Virus record (IMG/VR): IMGVR_UViG_3300049043_000096
Location: 1 to 36,593 of that record
Origin: a virus
Reading direction: 5' to 3' (one strand)
Length of the DNA stretch: 36,593 bases
Position 1 is the first letter of the stretch, and the number at the start of each line of letters is the position of its first letter. The translations under genes and the position numbers were made by a program. Shown here piece after piece: positions 15,399 to 23,599 of this stretch. A model generated the notes under the pieces. It saw only the letters and a list, made by a program, of their open reading frames with translations. It was not told the DNA's origin and made no database searches.

Positions 15399-16351
15399 CT
15401 ATAGCATCGTGCCGCTTTCCTCGACCAGCGGCTTTTGTCGTGTCGCTCGCTTACCTTGCGAACGATCTGTCACCGCATTCTCTGCGACCGCTTCGACCAT
15501 TGCAAACGGTTCCGCCTGCGGTTGCGATTCAATCCGAGCCGGTTCGGCAATCTGCGTAACTTGTGGTGACGCGACAACCATTCCAGGCTCTTGGCCTAAC
15601 GATTCCGCAACACTCAATACCGTCGCTTCCACATCGAGAACATCATCATCCTTCTCGATCTTGTCCCGATACTCACTCGACAACGGCACCCATTTCAGCC
15701 GGCGACGAAACGGAGTTTTCTTTCGCATTTCATCCGTATCCGTCACCCACGGCCCAGCATTGGGCGATGCCGATCTGGCGCGAATCGCTTGGATATCGTC
15801 CTCCGTCATTGCTTCGCACTTTATCGCACCGTCCTTCAGCTCGATCAAGCAAAACGCCCCGCGAACCTTCCCGCGTGACATCCGGCTTCTTTCGATCATC
15901 CCGCCAAGCCCACGGGACATGCTTTTTAACCTCGCCTAGCTCATACACGAAGATATCACCTTCATACACCACATCAGCATGAATGCGACGAACAAACCCG
16001 CCACGGAACATGAGATCAACATAGCCCTTGTAATCTATGTTCAAGGTGCATTCGTGATGGCCTTTTTTATTGTTCCATCTGGGCACTAAATGGGCGAGCC
16101 GCCCGTCAGGCTCTAGCCCAAGCTGAGCCGCTTCCAGGCATTTTGCAATCAATGAATCTTGATCGCAGTTTGCTAGGTTCGGAGTTCGCAGAAGCTGCGT
16201 CGAAATGATACGTGCAAAGCGTTCTGGCACTGATATGTTTCGGCAATGCCCGTGCAAGCTGATCCTTAAACGCCTTGCTATTCACAAGAGCTCGAATCTC
16301 AACCGTGCCCTCTTTGTTTTTTCGGTCTGTTTTTTGTTGCTGTTCGGCCAC
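15399..16351 (-). CDS. recT: RecT-family single-strand annealing protein
   Basis: A GTG at 16351 after AAAGGGGTATC starts AEQQQKTDRKNKEGTVEIR and LPKHISA. A second frame carries the RecT core: RTPNLANCDQDSLIAKCLEA, AQLGLEPDGRLAHLVPRWN, IDYKGYVDLMFRGG and VVYEGDIFVYE. A third gives GAFCLIELKDGA and GPWVTDTDEMRKKTPFRRRL, the usual C-terminal region. About 317 residues are predicted with two or more shifts. RecT anneals complementary single strands and works with the exonuclease encoded directly upstream, as in the RecE/RecT pair. Confidence 0.85.
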
Positions 16352-16430
16352 TTCACGATACCCCTTTGCACTTACCCAAAAAATCAACACTATTTGAATG
16401 CCCACGTCCGGAACACTTAGCGTCACAACT

Positions 16431-17256
16431 TCACGACTCGCCGAGTTCCGCAAAATCATTTCGCACCATTCGATCGGCAAGCGACTCCATCGCTTTATCA
16501 ATGAAGATTTGACCGAGCAAAACCGCTTCATCTGCGATCTTAAAGGCCTTTCACGCGATACGGTGCCTTTGTCTCGGCAACGAGCAGAAAGAATCGATTC
16601 ACCTGGTGCCCCGTCACAATCGACGCGCCGCGCGAATACCACGCCGATTGTACGTGATACCCAAACTTGAGCACCGACGCCGACCGCACAATGCCGTCAT
16701 CGCTCGACCTTTTCGTCGCGAAACATTTGGTAATGCTCGTTTTCAAACTCATCCATATCGGCTGTCGTTTTTAGGTCCGCAAGCCAATTGTTTGTCAGCA
16801 GGCAATCGCGGAAAGATATCCACGAGGGCCTTGCACGGCAGGTTCGTTATTCGAATCGGTCCAATACAGTTCTTTTTGCGTGACAAATCCTTTTTCGCAA
16901 AGCTGGAGCCAAAACGGATGCTGCTTCACTTTTTCAACAATAATGTGGGCACGCTCAAACTCGCTAGGCCGCATCAAAACCTTGCCTTCGTTTGCTTCCG
17001 CGAAACTATCCCACGCTTTACCGCGTTGCGCTCCGTTCGACGTTAGCACGCTATCCGGAATCTCAACAAACAGTTCGCCGACTTCGCTCGGTGTCAGCAG
17101 CATCGAATCAACTAACGATCCGAAATCCATCGCATCCGTCGCCTCAAATGTCATCGAGCCGTTTCGATACGCTTCAAACTTTCGAGGGCTTCGTGCCGCC
17201 TCTTTCAGCACGCTTTGACTGATTGCTTTTGTCTCACGATACGATTTTGGTTGCAT
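16431..17256 (-). CDS. PD-(D/E)XK exonuclease (RecE/DUF3799-like)
   Basis: The ATG at 17256 follows TGGGGTAAAAAAG. The N-terminal region has AISQSVLKEAARSPRKFEAY and ATDAMDFGSLVDSMLLTP, typical of the family. A second frame gives ADLKTTADMDEF with the catalytic D-x-K, and a third FGYHVQSAWYSRGASI and RFFLLVAETKAPYRV. The end is IADEAVLLGQIFIDKAM to a TGA at 16431. About 275 residues are predicted with at least three shifts. It would resect double-stranded DNA to make single strands for RecT, encoded next, in phage recombination. Confidence 0.75.
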
Positions 17257-17551
17257 CTTTTTTACCCCAGTTTTTCGCTGCACAAATCGAACATGGCTTG
17301 TGAATTACCTTAGTACCGCATCCGTCACAAAAATACGCTTCGACCGTCTTATGCCCGCCTCGCCTGTCGCGGGCCTTCTTACCCTGATACCACCGATACG
17401 AGCATTCCTCCGAGCAATAGACCCGCTTACATGGCTTTCCACACTGTCGGCAACTGTTTTTCTTGGCTACCTCTCGGCATTCGTTCGAGCAGAACCAAGT
17501 TGCCGAGCCCGTGTTTTTTCCACACCCTTTGCAACGTCTATTCGCTGGCAT
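17234..17551 (-). CDS. Cys-rich multi-zinc-finger protein
   Basis: The 105-residue product contains five CxxC-type pairs (CKGCGKN, CSNEC, CRQCGKPC, CSEEC, CDGCG and a final CSICAAK). These suit three treble-clef-like or MYM-like zinc sites. It is basic between the fingers. It probably binds nucleic acid or protein; the target is unknown. It lies between the CsrA-like and exonuclease genes. Confidence 0.65.
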   Translation of the reverse strand: MPANRRCKGCGKNTGSATWFCSNECREVAKKNSCRQCGKPCKRVYCSEECSYRWYQGKKARDRRGGHKTVEAYFCDGCGTKVIHKPCSICAAKNWGKKDATKIVS

Positions 17552-17554
17552 AAC

Positions 17555-17755
17555 TCACCGCTGTTTTTTTGTCTTATCTTTCGCGTCTTCGCGAGTAATA
17601 TCCACGTAATCCGGTGCCTGAATCAGCAATTTCGCCTTGCCGCAATTCATCCCGCAAAACAGCACATACACCTCGCCAATCCTTACCCACGTTTCAGGAA
17701 GAAGCTGAACAATCAAACGCCCTTCCGACTCTTTCTTCGCTGGCAGCCCTGCCAT
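17555..17755 (-). CDS. CsrA-like RNA-binding regulator
   Basis: This small protein of 66 residues aligns by eye with CsrA: an opening RLIVQLLPETWVRIGE like LILTRRxGExxxIG, then strands VYVLFCG and KAKLLIQAPDYVDITRED, resembling VRIGIxAPxxVxVxRxE. CsrA dimers bind GGA motifs in mRNA leaders to control translation and stability. The N-terminus is about 10 residues longer than usual and the loop before KAKLL is Cys-containing (CGMNCG). Phage copies could reprogram host translation or regulate phage genes. Confidence 0.65.
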   Translation of the reverse strand: MAGLPAKKESEGRLIVQLLPETWVRIGEVYVLFCGMNCGKAKLLIQAPDYVDITREDAKDKTKKQR

Positions 17756-17897
17756 ACATCACCCTCTTGCCCGTATGAGCAAATTCAATAACCCGTTTCG
17801 CTTCCATTCCGACAACGCGACTCACACTGCCGCGAGTCACTTTTTCAACCGAATCGCCGCGAACCGACATACACGCCGCCAAGCATTGCAATGACAA
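17694..17897 (-). CDS. Small hypothetical protein, frame uncertain
   Basis: The most likely product begins at an internal ATG near 17870 (MSVRGDSVEKVTRGSVSRVV, then EAKRVIEFAHTGKRVMY) and has about 45 residues. The nominal frame overlaps the CsrA-like gene by 62 bases; a one-base shift near 17765 would end it just before that ATG. It has basic character. Function unknown. Confidence 0.4.
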   Translation of the reverse strand: MSLQCLAACMSVRGDSVEKVTRGSVSRVVGMEAKRVIEFAHTGKRVMYGRAASEERVGRAFDCSASS

Positions 17898-18362
17898 TCA
17901 TGTTGACATCTCACATGGCTTCCGCCGCACTCGCAGCGACGACACATCATTGAGCACCGCAAAATGATCGTACACAGCCTGAAACTCGTTCCCGTAAACC
18001 AACCGCATCCCGGTTGCGTTCATTTCCCAAATCTTGTGACCAACTCGCAAGATACCGCTGACCATTCCAATGACCGATGAATCGCAAGCACCGCTTTGCC
18101 TTTGCGACTCGATACACCTTGTCATACGGCAGCCCCGTGACCTCTTGCACTTGTGCGTAGGTCATACCACGCAATAGACACTCAATAATCAAATGATCTT
18201 TAGCGCGTCGCTGTTCCAGCGGAACCTTACGACCTTCGCGAGCAATATTGCAAACGCGTTTGCACCGTCAGCCCAAAACGCTTTGCAATCTTTTTAAGCG
18301 ACTCTCCAGCCTCGCGGGCCTTGCGAATTTCGTCACGAATGTGGTCAGGCGTACGGTATCAT
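17898..18362 (-). CDS. Helix-turn-helix DNA-binding protein, frameshifted
   Basis: It starts at an ATG overlapping the upstream stop (ATGA at 18362). After an early shift the frame reads HIRDEIRKAREAGESLKKIA and KRFGLTVQT, a resolvase-type helix-turn-helix. A second frame supplies AKDHLIIECLLRGMTYAQVQ and EVTGLPYDKVYRVAKA, a second one. The C-terminal third frame (VSGILRVGHKIWEMN, GNEFQAVYDHFAVLND) is less familiar. About 154 residues are predicted with three shifts. Two tandem DNA-binding helices suggest a transcription regulator or the DNA-reading part of a homing-type enzyme. Confidence 0.5.
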
Positions 18363-18535
18363 GTGCCACCATCCATCACGGGATCAACCCGCACCCACTT
18401 GCCATTGACTAGCTGTTGAATCACACAAACTAGATCGAGCTGCAATTCAAGGTCTTCGGCAGTTTCCTGGGCCTCGCCAAAGCTGGTGATTTCACCCGAT
18501 AGCAAATTGCCCGACATGCTCGAAATTCGATACAT
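18359..18535 (-). CDS. Small hypothetical protein
   Basis: This 58-residue gene has a good ribosome-binding site (GGAG, 8 bases from the ATG) and couples to the next gene through ATGA. The product starts MYRISSMSGNLLSGEITSFG, has a helix (EAQETAEDLELQLDLV) and ends LVNGKWVRVDPVMDGGT. No family is recognised. Confidence 0.55.
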   Translation of the reverse strand: MYRISSMSGNLLSGEITSFGEAQETAEDLELQLDLVCVIQQLVNGKWVRVDPVMDGGT

Positions 18536-18583
18536 AGAAAAAACTCCGTTATTTAAAAGTGTTGCAGTCCGCCTAACCTACGG

Positions 18584-18598
18584 CTGTCCTCCACAGCG
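18584..18598 (-). promoter_or_regulatory. GGAGG-loop hairpin in the spacer 18536-18647
   Basis: Minus-strand RNA GCUGUGGAGGACAGC forms a five-pair stem (GCUGU/ACAGC) with loop GGAGG. A GGA in a small hairpin loop is the known CsrA-type binding site, and this phage encodes a CsrA-like protein. The rest of the spacer shows nothing else. Confidence 0.3.
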
Positions 18599-18647
18599 AC
18601 CGCAAGCCGGGCCATAACTAATTGACCCGACCCGCAACACAATGCAC

Positions 18648-18854
18648 TTAAACTAGGGCCTCTTCAATCTTTCCCATGAACGCGACAAATTCATCGCTTG
18701 GGATTCGCTTTGATAATTCTTCAGATGCAAACCCGAATGCAATAACCCCGGCATCATCTTGCTTTCCGGTGCCCAACGCCCAAACAATCGTTTTAAGCGT
18801 TTCGGTTTTTTGCTTAGCTACCGTTTGACGTAGCTTTTCTTCACTGGTCAACAT
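18648..18854 (-). CDS. Small helical hypothetical protein
   Basis: I chose the ATG at 18854 because it follows GGAGAG. A longer frame to 18995 would run through the repeated operator-like sequence and is unlikely. The 68-residue product starts MLTSEEKLRQTVAKQKTE and contains IVWALGTGKQDD and EFVAFMGKIEEALV. No family is recognised. Confidence 0.55.
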   Translation of the reverse strand: MLTSEEKLRQTVAKQKTETLKTIVWALGTGKQDDAGVIAFGFASEELSKRIPSDEFVAFMGKIEEALV

Positions 18855-18912
18855 TTTCAACTCTCCGTTAGTCGCTTGCGTGTCTCTCTCAACTACACAC
18901 AAAGAATATCGG

Positions 18913-18953
18913 CAAGTGTTACATTTTTCAATAGACCAAGTGTTACATTTTTC
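18913..18953. promoter_or_regulatory. Pair of direct repeats, operator candidates
   Basis: CAAGTGTTACATTTTTC occurs exactly at 18913-18929 and 18937-18953, 24 bases apart. A third, shorter copy (GTGTTACATTTTC) lies at 19185-19197 over the -35 region of the promoter at 19161. Their spacing around the MerR/excisionase-like gene suggests binding sites for its product. Confidence 0.5.
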
Positions 18954-19140
18954 GAGATTTCTTCGGCCGTCCCCTGCCGTTGCGAGTTTTCCCAATGTTT
19001 TTCACGGTTTTCGAGTCAAAAAAATCTTTTCGATTCTCGCGGGAAATAGGCGAAAGAAGCCCCCGCATGACGTAGACCCGCACCGATGACACCGCTACAC
19101 CTAGACATTTCGCGACCTTAACCGCATCCCATTTTGCCAT
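18943..19140 (-). CDS. MerR/excisionase-like DNA-binding protein
   Basis: The 65-residue product starts MAKWDAVKVAKCLGVAVSSV, a helix-turn-helix followed by a wing (YVMRGLLSP). This fits the MerR/Xis superfamily, which bends DNA or regulates promoters. It ends in an AT-hook-like NGRGRPKKSRK. The ATG follows AAAGGGGTC, and a TATAAT element lies 20 bases further up. It is the first gene of the early block and probably controls it. Confidence 0.65.
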   Translation of the reverse strand: MAKWDAVKVAKCLGVAVSSVRVYVMRGLLSPISRENRKDFFDSKTVKNIGKTRNGRGRPKKSRKM

Positions 19141-19160
19141 TGTTTGACCCCTTTGGCCGC

Positions 19161-19197
19161 ATTATAGGCAAGCCGGTCGACCGTGTGTTACATTTTC
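19161..19197 (-). promoter_or_regulatory. Early promoter with overlapping operator
   Basis: A perfect TATAAT lies at 19166-19161, 20 bases before the regulator's ATG. The -35 position (about 19184-19189) is poor in consensus but is covered by GAAAATGTAACAC, the third copy of the repeat seen at 18913 and 18937. A weak -35 covered by an operator points to regulation by activation or repression. Confidence 0.5.
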
Positions 19198-19637
19198 GCG
19201 GATTCCGCCTCGACTTGCCGGATCGCTTTATCAATCAGGGCCTCAGCCCATCCCGCGTAGGCCATTTTGCAAAGGAATTGCACATCGAGTAATGACGGTC
19301 TTAGAATCGCCACAGATGCCGCCGTGATCGCATCCGACCACGAATACCGCTTGGCATTCTCCGTTAGTTGTCCGACGATCCAAGCGTGATTTTCAGGCAC
19401 CCTGCAACCATCGACACCCCATCGATCCATCTTTAGCAACACCGTTCGACAGCTGCATCCGTTTTTCGGATCCACACCCAGCGAGTGCAGAATCTTTTCT
19501 AGTTCGGTTCCTGGTCCCGATTTGACCAAGCCACGTTCAACGAATCGAACCCCGCCGCCAGCCCTACAAACGCAACGAATCGTTTGCCCTTTGTCCGGAT
19601 AGCTTCGCTTGCATTTCGGACAAGTCCACTCGCTCAT
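19188..19637 (-). CDS. Zinc-ribbon protein at end of tail cluster
   Basis: The ATG at 19637 overlaps the upstream stop (ATGA). The 149-residue product has an N-terminal CPKCKRSYPDKGQTIRCVC zinc ribbon. A helical remainder follows (GTELEKILHSLGVDPKNGCS; WIVGQLTENAKRYSW). I associate this type, with a second GCxC and a DxWG motif, with genes near tails of planctomycete phages. Function unknown. Confidence 0.65.
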   Translation of the reverse strand: MSEWTCPKCKRSYPDKGQTIRCVCRAGGGVRFVERGLVKSGPGTELEKILHSLGVDPKNGCSCRTVLLKMDRWGVDGCRVPENHAWIVGQLTENAKRYSWSDAITAASVAILRPSLLDVQFLCKMAYAGWAEALIDKAIRQVEAESAKM

Positions 19638-20206
19638 ACGGGTGCAATCGACGCCTCCCAGTGATAGTATTTGATATCGCAATCAATATCATCGGTGGTT
19701 GGCTGGTCAATGGTAGTGCTGTCGGCGGTGCAGAGATTAACTTGAAAATCGTTTTCCTCACCGAACGATCCGCAGCTCACGCCGAAGCAACTTATGAAGT
19801 TGATATCCTCTACATCGGGACAGATGGACGTATCAAAAAGCGTTTCGATGTAGATACATAGGCACAAGAATCCATCACACGCCGGATCACCCGTTAGAAC
19901 GCTTAAATACAATCGAGCGTAAACGCAGTATTTTGTGCCCAACGCATCTGTAAGCGGGCCATTCAGTTGCGCCCATCGCCCTAATTCGACTTCCCCGCCA
20001 CCTTCCGGCCAATCCACGTAATACGTTCCGTTGATCGCATCAAAGCCCTCAAAATCTAAATAATCACACGGGCCGCCGATAAACCGCACGCCCTGAATCG
20101 TGATAATGTCATCGGCATTACTGACCACGATTTCAACTTGCGTCGATGCGCAGCCGCATGGTCCGGTTGGTTCACAGCATCCCGCACCTGGACATGGTCT
20201 AGGCAT
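19634..20206 (-). CDS. Cysteine-rich virion-associated protein
   Basis: I chose the ATG at 20206, two bases after the previous stop. The 190-residue product has 15 cysteines, five of them in the first 19 residues (CPGAGCCEPTGPCGC), then a beta-rich domain (VEIVVSNADDIITIQG; KYCVYARLYLSVL; FLCLCIYIETLFD). This suggests disulfide-linked beta sheets on the particle surface. Coupling to tail genes suggests a tail-tip or fibre part. No family is recognised. Confidence 0.65.
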   Translation of the reverse strand: MPRPCPGAGCCEPTGPCGCASTQVEIVVSNADDIITIQGVRFIGGPCDYLDFEGFDAINGTYYVDWPEGGGEVELGRWAQLNGPLTDALGTKYCVYARLYLSVLTGDPACDGFLCLCIYIETLFDTSICPDVEDINFISCFGVSCGSFGEENDFQVNLCTADSTTIDQPTTDDIDCDIKYYHWEASIAPV

Positions 20207-20207
20207 C

Positions 20208-20945
20208 TCAGCAGCTCCACGAAACAGCACGCCATACGCCGCGACCGCTTAGCGAAGCAATGCCGCGAGCCGATGCAGGCACAGATTCCGCAAATCGATT
20301 GTAAATCGTCTCATTAAATGAGCTGTCGGTAAGCTGGCCGAGGGTTCCGCTGTCAATCCAAATATCGCACGTCGCCGAGCCCATCGTCAATGGATCGGTA
20401 CCAGTGGTAGCCGCTATACCACCCACTGGCGCAACAAAGTCCACAATCGGCGGATAATCCACCCATTGTGCTAAAACGTGTGTGCCGTTGTAGCTCAGCT
20501 CTTCTTGCGTTCCGCAGTATCGCCACGGGCCGCACGGATTCTCAATCGCGTACCACTGGTTTGCTTCGGCTGATAGTCGCTTACCAAAATTTACGGTTCC
20601 AGCGTCAACGATCTTAACCAACGCCGTACCATTCTTAGTCGCAATCCCAAATTTGCCCTCGAGTACGGCCTCATTGCCGTTGATTAAATACGGGCCGGTT
20701 CTGCCGTATCGGTCGGCTGGCTTATCAACCTTCACAACCGACTCTTCCCCGTCCGTGATCTGCATCACCGCATGGGGCGGGATATCTTCGCCGCTGTCGT
20801 TGTAAAACTCAATCTGATCTTCTTCAGGCACAAACAACGGTATTCTCTGCCCGGTCGAAAGGAACCACGCCCAGAGACGCTCGAGGCGGTCCATGTGGCT
20901 TGCAGCCGATTCGACTGAGGGAAAAAAGCCGTATGTTCGTGACAT
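20208..20945 (-). CDS. Structural protein of unknown function (tail region)
   Basis: The intact 245-residue product starts MSRTYGFFPSVESAASHMDR, then RLWAWFLSTGQRIPLFVPEE. A beta-rich central domain follows (PPHAVMQITDGEE; YLINGNEAVLEGKFGIA; WYAIENPCGPWRYCG). PPHAVMQI followed by a ligand-like turn is common in phage baseplate or fibre proteins of this style. It lies in an unbroken coupled series with the tail genes. Confidence 0.6.
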   Translation of the reverse strand: MSRTYGFFPSVESAASHMDRLERLWAWFLSTGQRIPLFVPEEDQIEFYNDSGEDIPPHAVMQITDGEESVVKVDKPADRYGRTGPYLINGNEAVLEGKFGIATKNGTALVKIVDAGTVNFGKRLSAEANQWYAIENPCGPWRYCGTQEELSYNGTHVLAQWVDYPPIVDFVAPVGGIAATTGTDPLTMGSATCDIWIDSGTLGQLTDSSFNETIYNRFAESVPASARGIASLSGRGVWRAVSWSC

Positions 20946-20947
20946 GA

Positions 20948-21355
20948 TTATTTTTGAATCCGAGTTGGTTTTATATCAACCGATAGCGTGCTAGTGTCTT
21001 TTGCAACACCGAGAATCGTTACCCACTCTCCACTGCCAACGTCACCGATAGGACAAATCATACCCGCATTTTCACTTAGGCAATATGTTTCACCCTTGGT
21101 TAAGATGGCACCAACTTTTAGGTCACCAAAAAACAAAATGAAAACATCGACGCCATCCCCGGAACATGCGCAAAAGGTAATGCCTTGAATTTCGGCTGTT
21201 TGCTCACTGTTATTTGAGTCACCCTTATAAAACTTGCCGTTACTCTGTTGGTAAACCGGCTGAACGTGCGTCAGTGCTTCGCCTCCGGTTACTCGACGCA
21301 CCAAAGCATTACTGCCGCACCCAATGTTAGCCGCTGTAATTGTGATATCAGCCAT
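20948..21355 (-). CDS. Beta-rich structural protein
   Basis: The intact 135-residue product starts MADITITAANIGCGSNALV, then GEALTHVQPVYQQSNGKFY, GDSNNSEQTAEIQGI and a terminal VTILGVAKDTSTLSVDI. Such G(E/D)xLxxGxPVY...xxxxEIxGI strands recur in phage head or tail decoration proteins. Exact role unknown. Confidence 0.6.
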   Translation of the reverse strand: MADITITAANIGCGSNALVRRVTGGEALTHVQPVYQQSNGKFYKGDSNNSEQTAEIQGITFCACSGDGVDVFILFFGDLKVGAILTKGETYCLSENAGMICPIGDVGSGEWVTILGVAKDTSTLSVDIKPTRIQK

Positions 21356-21359
21356 CGCG

Positions 21360-22235
21360 TTACCTCAATAAACCAAGGGCCGCAAACGGAAGCGGCTGAA
21401 GTGTTTGAAACTCTAACCAAACCGCCGTAGTGGTCGTATCCGGCAGCATTTGACCATCCGCCGCAAGCAATGCGGGCCGCGTTACCGGCTTACCCTTAAC
21501 CCGACACTGCCCTTTAATCAACGCGCCACCATCGAACGGATTCGCAACCAGGCAATAATACCCCTCATGGCGCAATCGCTTGTACCATGTTTTCGCTGGC
21601 GATGACGCCCGCGTAATCACGCGACAATGAACGCGAGCCGTGACGCTAAAGTAAACGTCCGTTGTGTCACCTATATACACCGTCGAGGCGTTAATCGACT
21701 TCATTCGTGCTTGACCAGGTAGGTAGCCTAAAAACAAATCCGAATTGACAGACCTCAAGTAGGGATCGACCGATGCCGTGTTGAACGTCGAGAAGTTTCG
21801 TTGGATCACAATCAGCCGGTCAACAAATTCCTCGGTAACGTTTTCAAATCGCTCCCCAGCAATCGTCATGATCGGCTTGCCGTTGAAGTCCTCATCGATC
21901 TGCTCGGTACTTGGCGAGTCAAGGAAATCAATTTTCGGTCGAGAGTCGAAAGGGTTCGTTTCCTTTTCACCGATGATGCCCTCGTACTCCACAAACACCG
22001 CTGAGGATATTGGCGAAAGTTTTTGCATCCATCGACGCCGAGCCCGAACATGGGGCAATGCCCCATACGGATCGCCAAGCACTACACCGGGGGAGCGTTC
22101 AATTTCGGTATCATCCGTCCCGTTGTCGTGCAATACTTGCCACGCCCTACGCCGTTTTGTAGTGTAGCTACCGTCAGCAAGTTGCGTCTCGCGATCGGTG
22201 TTGTCCCACATCTCATTAACTTGAGTCACGGACAT
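21360..22235 (-). CDS. Minor tail protein of unknown family
   Basis: The intact 291-residue product follows the tape measure, the usual place of the distal tail protein. It starts MSVTQVNEMWDNTDRETQLA and contains YTTKRRRAWQVLHDNGTDD, HVRARRRWMQKLSPISS, VEYEGIIGE and a C-terminal AVWLEFQTLQPLPFAALG. No family match is claimed; a distal tail or baseplate hub role comes from synteny. Confidence 0.55.
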   Translation of the reverse strand: MSVTQVNEMWDNTDRETQLADGSYTTKRRRAWQVLHDNGTDDTEIERSPGVVLGDPYGALPHVRARRRWMQKLSPISSAVFVEYEGIIGEKETNPFDSRPKIDFLDSPSTEQIDEDFNGKPIMTIAGERFENVTEEFVDRLIVIQRNFSTFNTASVDPYLRSVNSDLFLGYLPGQARMKSINASTVYIGDTTDVYFSVTARVHCRVITRASSPAKTWYKRLRHEGYYCLVANPFDGGALIKGQCRVKGKPVTRPALLAADGQMLPDTTTTAVWLEFQTLQPLPFAALGLLR

Positions 22236-22237
22236 CG

Positions 22238-23599
22238 CTAGGGTGCCTTTCCATATATCAAAGGCCGCTTAGCAAGCTCATACCACGCATCGGCTAGCTT
22301 CTTGTCGGCTTCGTTGCGTTTCTCCTGCGTCGCCCGTAGTGCTTTTAGTTCATCAAGTAGCGATTTGTTCGGATCTGCTGCCCGCCCGCTGGTAAGCAAT
22401 CGCGATTCGACCGCACCGAGTGCCGGAACCTCACGGGCCTGATCCCGCTGCCGCTGTGCCTCTGCTTTTGCATCAAGTTGCTTTTGTAATCGCTGCTGTT
22501 CACGCGCAAGCCGCTTTGCATCATCTTTTTCCACACCCTCGGCAATCAAAGCGAGTTCTTGCCGCATCAGCGCCGCCGCATCTTTTCCGTCGGTCAATTC
22601 TTTACGCATCAACGCAAGAGCCTGCGTCTCGCGTTTGATCGCTTCCTCGGCTTTCAATCGTCGTTCCGTGATTTCAACAGATCGAGACAGCAATTCTATT
22701 TCGGTTTGGCCGTCAATGCTGGCAGCCTGCCGAGCCGCTTTGATTTGAAGCTGCTCATCCTTCGTGGCTTGCAACAATTCAAGATGCTCTTTCAGCGCCT
22801 TAACGGTCGATTCTTCGAGTTGCTCCTGTGGTTGGGCCTTTTGCGCCTCTTTCAAGTCCTGCTGAAAGCCCGCCATGTCTTCTAGGGCAATGGCCTGTTG
22901 CTCGTAAAGATCAAGTAGGGCCTGGGCATCGTCAACTGCTCGCTGTGCGTTTTCCGCTTCGCCCATCGCAGGCCACCACGATGCCGCGATTCGATCACGC
23001 TCCCGTTCTGCAGCTCGCAGGTTGTTCCGCACGCCCTGAATTTCGGTATTAAGCGTCTTCAGCCGCTCCTCGACCATTGGCGTTTCTTCGAGGGCCTCAA
23101 ACGCCATAAATTGCTGAAACTCACGCCCGATTCGAGCGAGGTTTTTTTGCGTCAATCGATCACTTTTTTGACCGGCAATTTCGAGCTGCTTGTTCCAGTA
23201 TTCCGTTTGAAAAACGATATCCCCGATCGCTTTTCCAATCGCAAACGCCGACGCTGCCACCGCCGCCATTACGGTCAAGGTTCCGCCAAGCCCCATTTTC
23301 AATCCATTGGCCGACATAGCCGCCTTTTCAAGCTGCTCGGCGATATCACCGATGCCGCCGCCAATGTCGCCAGCCCCTTGGATCTGCAACGCATTACCAA
23401 GATCGGCTATCGACTTGCCCGCAACCTTTCCGCTGCGTTCCAGACCCTCTAATGCGGCTTTACGATCGCCTACGTCTTGAACGGCCTTAGATGCCTTCGC
23501 CGCCGAGGTTCCCATTGCATCGAGTTTTGCGTTAGCCTTATCCAGCTTCGACGCATCCGAGTCATCCACATCGATGACGATTTTCGCTGATTCGCTCAT
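22238..23599 (-). CDS. Tape measure protein
   Basis: The ATG at 23599 overlaps the preceding stop (ATGA), so I reject the 39-residue upstream extension. The 453-residue product has a N-terminal region with IVIDVDDSDASKLDKANAKL. A hydrophobic segment (GLKMGLGGTLTVMAAVAASA, about 105-130) is followed by long charged coiled coils rich in Glu, Gln, Lys, Arg and Ala. That is the usual tape measure design, which sets tail length and helps DNA ejection. At about 1.5 angstroms per residue it predicts a tail near 70 nm, short for a siphovirus. Confidence 0.8.
   Translation of the reverse strand: MSESAKIVIDVDDSDASKLDKANAKLDAMGTSAAKASKAVQDVGDRKAALEGLERSGKVAGKSIADLGNALQIQGAGDIGGGIGDIAEQLEKAAMSANGLKMGLGGTLTVMAAVAASAFAIGKAIGDIVFQTEYWNKQLEIAGQKSDRLTQKNLARIGREFQQFMAFEALEETPMVEERLKTLNTEIQGVRNNLRAAERERDRIAASWWPAMGEAENAQRAVDDAQALLDLYEQQAIALEDMAGFQQDLKEAQKAQPQEQLEESTVKALKEHLELLQATKDEQLQIKAARQAASIDGQTEIELLSRSVEITERRLKAEEAIKRETQALALMRKELTDGKDAAALMRQELALIAEGVEKDDAKRLAREQQRLQKQLDAKAEAQRQRDQAREVPALGAVESRLLTSGRAADPNKSLLDELKALRATQEKRNEADKKLADAWYELAKRPLIYGKAP

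Noticed and set aside
18855-18995. N-terminal extension of the 18648 gene
   Set aside because: The extension runs through two direct repeats and gives a repeated KCNT peptide; the ATG at 18854 has GGAGAG in front.
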